Part shown: in pieces, positions 41,594 to 43,090 of the stretch
How the letters are laid out: each line of letters begins with the position of its first letter
Position numbering within the stretch: the first letter of the stretch is position 1
Assembly (NCBI GenBank): GCA_001632425.1
Contig: KV425685.1
Span: 1-43,090, forward strand
DNA from: Neolentinus lepideus HHB14362 ss-1
Taxonomy: Eukaryota; Basidiomycota; Agaricomycetes; Gloeophyllales; Gloeophyllaceae
Direction of reading: 5' to 3'
Length of the DNA: 43,090 nt
Position numbers and translations under genes: made by a program
The notes under the pieces: generated by a model
The model's input: only the letters and a program-made list of their open reading frames with translations
Databases searched by the model: none
What the model was told of the DNA's origin: nothing

Positions 41594-43090
41594 ATGAGTG
41601 AACGATTCAACAAATGGAGGTAAGACCATACTGTCTTCTCAAATACCAATGTCTCAAAAATTCTCTTACAGAGCAGAGGAGCTCTTCAAACAGATTTCTC
41701 TCGATGAAGCCACACTCACGAAACTAGCGGAAATTGACCAACTTATTTTGCAACATGAAAAGGAGATACTCCGGCTTAAACGCAGTCGGAATGGTCTTCT
41801 GCCTGCAGGACGACTCCCAGCCGAGGTACTAGCCAGGATAATAGGGCTGGCTTGGGCGGAGTGCGATAGCTCTAAGCCGAACTTCTTAGTAGAAGTCACC
41901 CATGTCTGTGGTCAATGGCGAGAGGTTGTTCTTGCCATGCCGACACTTTGGAGTAGAGTCGGACTGAAGAACCCGCAGCATTTCAGAGGAGTCGTGCCGA
42001 GGGCGAGGACATTACCCCTAACCGTGGTCGGCTACATTGACAAGTGTTCGAAGAATGCACTAGATGCCGCCGTGACGGCCCTCAGACGTCTCCATCGCAT
42101 CCGCGAGCTAGAACTGGAAATGGGGCCTAGCTACACCAAACGGCTCGCAATGCTGAAAAACCAAGAGGCCGGCAAATTAGAATCGCTCACACTGTGCCGA
42201 TGGGGCCTTAGGTCTGACGATCGGTGCGGCGGGAGAGCTCTATCTTGGATGCAGAAGCTTTCGTTTCCGCGTCTACAAGCCTTGCATGTTCGTGACTTTA
42301 AGCTGTCGGCATGCAAGGCATTACTGCTTCCGTCGTTGAGGTCGCTATCAATATATTCATCAAGGGGTTCCAGCACGGATTCCACTTCACTGCTTTCCGT
42401 ACTGCGCAGCCTACCACTCCTGGAGAATCTCGAGCTGGATGATGCTGTCGACGCATACTCCGATCCCACTACGCAGCAACAGCTGCGGTCTCGAGAGAAG
42501 GTCCATGGTGTGAAAATGGTCCATCTGAAGCACTTGTTCTTTCGAGAACACCTCCCTTCATCTTCCATGATCCTTGCCAATCTTGAACTGCCAGCCGATG
42601 CGAATATCCATGTGGTCTTCAACAGTCCTCCTGGCAGAATCAAAAGCTATGACCCATATCCGGAGTTCTCATTGGCTGAGATGCTTCAACCCATCACAAC
42701 CATAGCGAATAAGATATCAGCTCCTGGCTGCCCAAATAAAGTCGTTTTCGCGGACTCGGGATCACCGTCATACAAGAATGTGGTGATGTGGCCCAGTCCG
42801 AACACACAACGACTTGGTTGGCTTAAGGTCTCTGTACGGGCTTGGGACTGCACGCAGGAAGTCCTAGACATGATTGTTCGAAATCTAACCCCGGCGGACC
42901 TGCAACATCTCCAAGTTGAGGCTCACATGCCCTCGGAGGACTGGAAGCGCCTATTTGGTCATCTGCGGAATGTGACGCGGCTCTCGGTCACTGGAGCAGA
43001 TGACCCTTTTATTGATGCAATGTCCGCTATCGGTGATACAGCTCCTATGGCTAATAGCCAGTCGGATGTCAACATTAACCATACTAGTCA
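41594..43090 (+). CDS. F-box protein FB4 with N-terminal coiled coil, cut by window edge
   Basis: Exon 1 is 41594-41619 (MSERFNKW and part of R9); a 52-nt intron (GTAAGA...TTACAG) leads to exon 2 from 41672, open to the window end, about 481 residues so far. Residues 18-45 form a short heptad-rich coiled coil (LTKLAEIDQLILQHEKEILRL). The F-box follows: LLPAGRLPAEVLARIIGLAW, then VTHVCGQWREVVLAMPTLWSRV, the classic basidiomycete arrangement. Leucine-rich segments come next (RLHRIRELELEM, KLESLTLCRWGLR, LQALHVRDFKL, LRSLSIYSSRG, LENLELDDAVD), with later weaker ones. It differs clearly from FB1-FB3 in sequence and lacks their N-terminal pattern. It is divergent from an FB2-type relic, an arrangement mirrored at 26.7-27.4 kb. 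No damage is visible in the part present; the C-terminus is beyond the window. Confidence 0.88.

Noticed and set aside
1..43090. CRISPR arrays, rRNA, tRNA or bacterial-type operons
   Set aside because: No regularly spaced short repeats, no cloverleaf or conserved rRNA words noticed, and the gene structure is eukaryotic; a tRNA scan would be needed to exclude tRNA genes formally.

Overview
The window reads as nuclear DNA of a basidiomycete, most likely an agaricomycete. Genes are split by many short introns (about 48-95 nt, GT-AG, several exons under 25 nt). The recognisable families are typical of that group: a DUF6534-type seven-helix membrane protein, F-box/LRR-like proteins, a class I SAM methyltransferase, small secreted proteins and an LTR retroelement with a CCHC Gag. 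No bacterial operons, CRISPR arrays, rRNA or tRNA genes were seen.

Layout. Positions 1-12,400 are gene-poor: a methyltransferase (minus, 1224-2308, three exons), a 15-exon DUF6534-like gene (plus, 5773-7644), and a badly decayed small-secreted-protein copy (8401-8964). A compact LTR retrotransposon carrying only gag (12436-14537, minus; two 226-bp LTRs that read as identical, TGGC target duplication) has landed in the promoter of an F-box-like gene (14910-16536) that now has two frameshifts.

From about 14.9 kb to the end the window is a nest of segmental duplications built from a few parts: F-box-like genes with an unusual conserved acidic C-terminal tail (intact copies 24933-26615 minus and 33564-35381 plus; remnants near 18.96, 28.5, 36.6 and 40.6 kb), a 150-residue small secreted protein gene (intact at 30837-31500, pseudogenes at 17886 and 8401), a spacer block (19.55-20.43 and 27.25-28.27 kb), and a larger block of unknown content (21.9-24.3 and 37.1-40.7 kb) with its own internal repeats. 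A different F-box protein with an N-terminal coiled coil starts at 41594 and runs off the right edge.

Other relics are a collapsed array of about 33-residue repeats (31810-32561), a Tyr/Gln/Pro-rich gene with one in-frame stop (20419-21352), and a GC-rich coding fragment present in only one copy of the large block. Overall the right two thirds look like a fast-evolving birth-and-death cluster of F-box and secreted-protein genes. Functional links among them are inference. Exon boundaries were placed by hand from frame, splice signals and remembered family patterns; no database search was possible.
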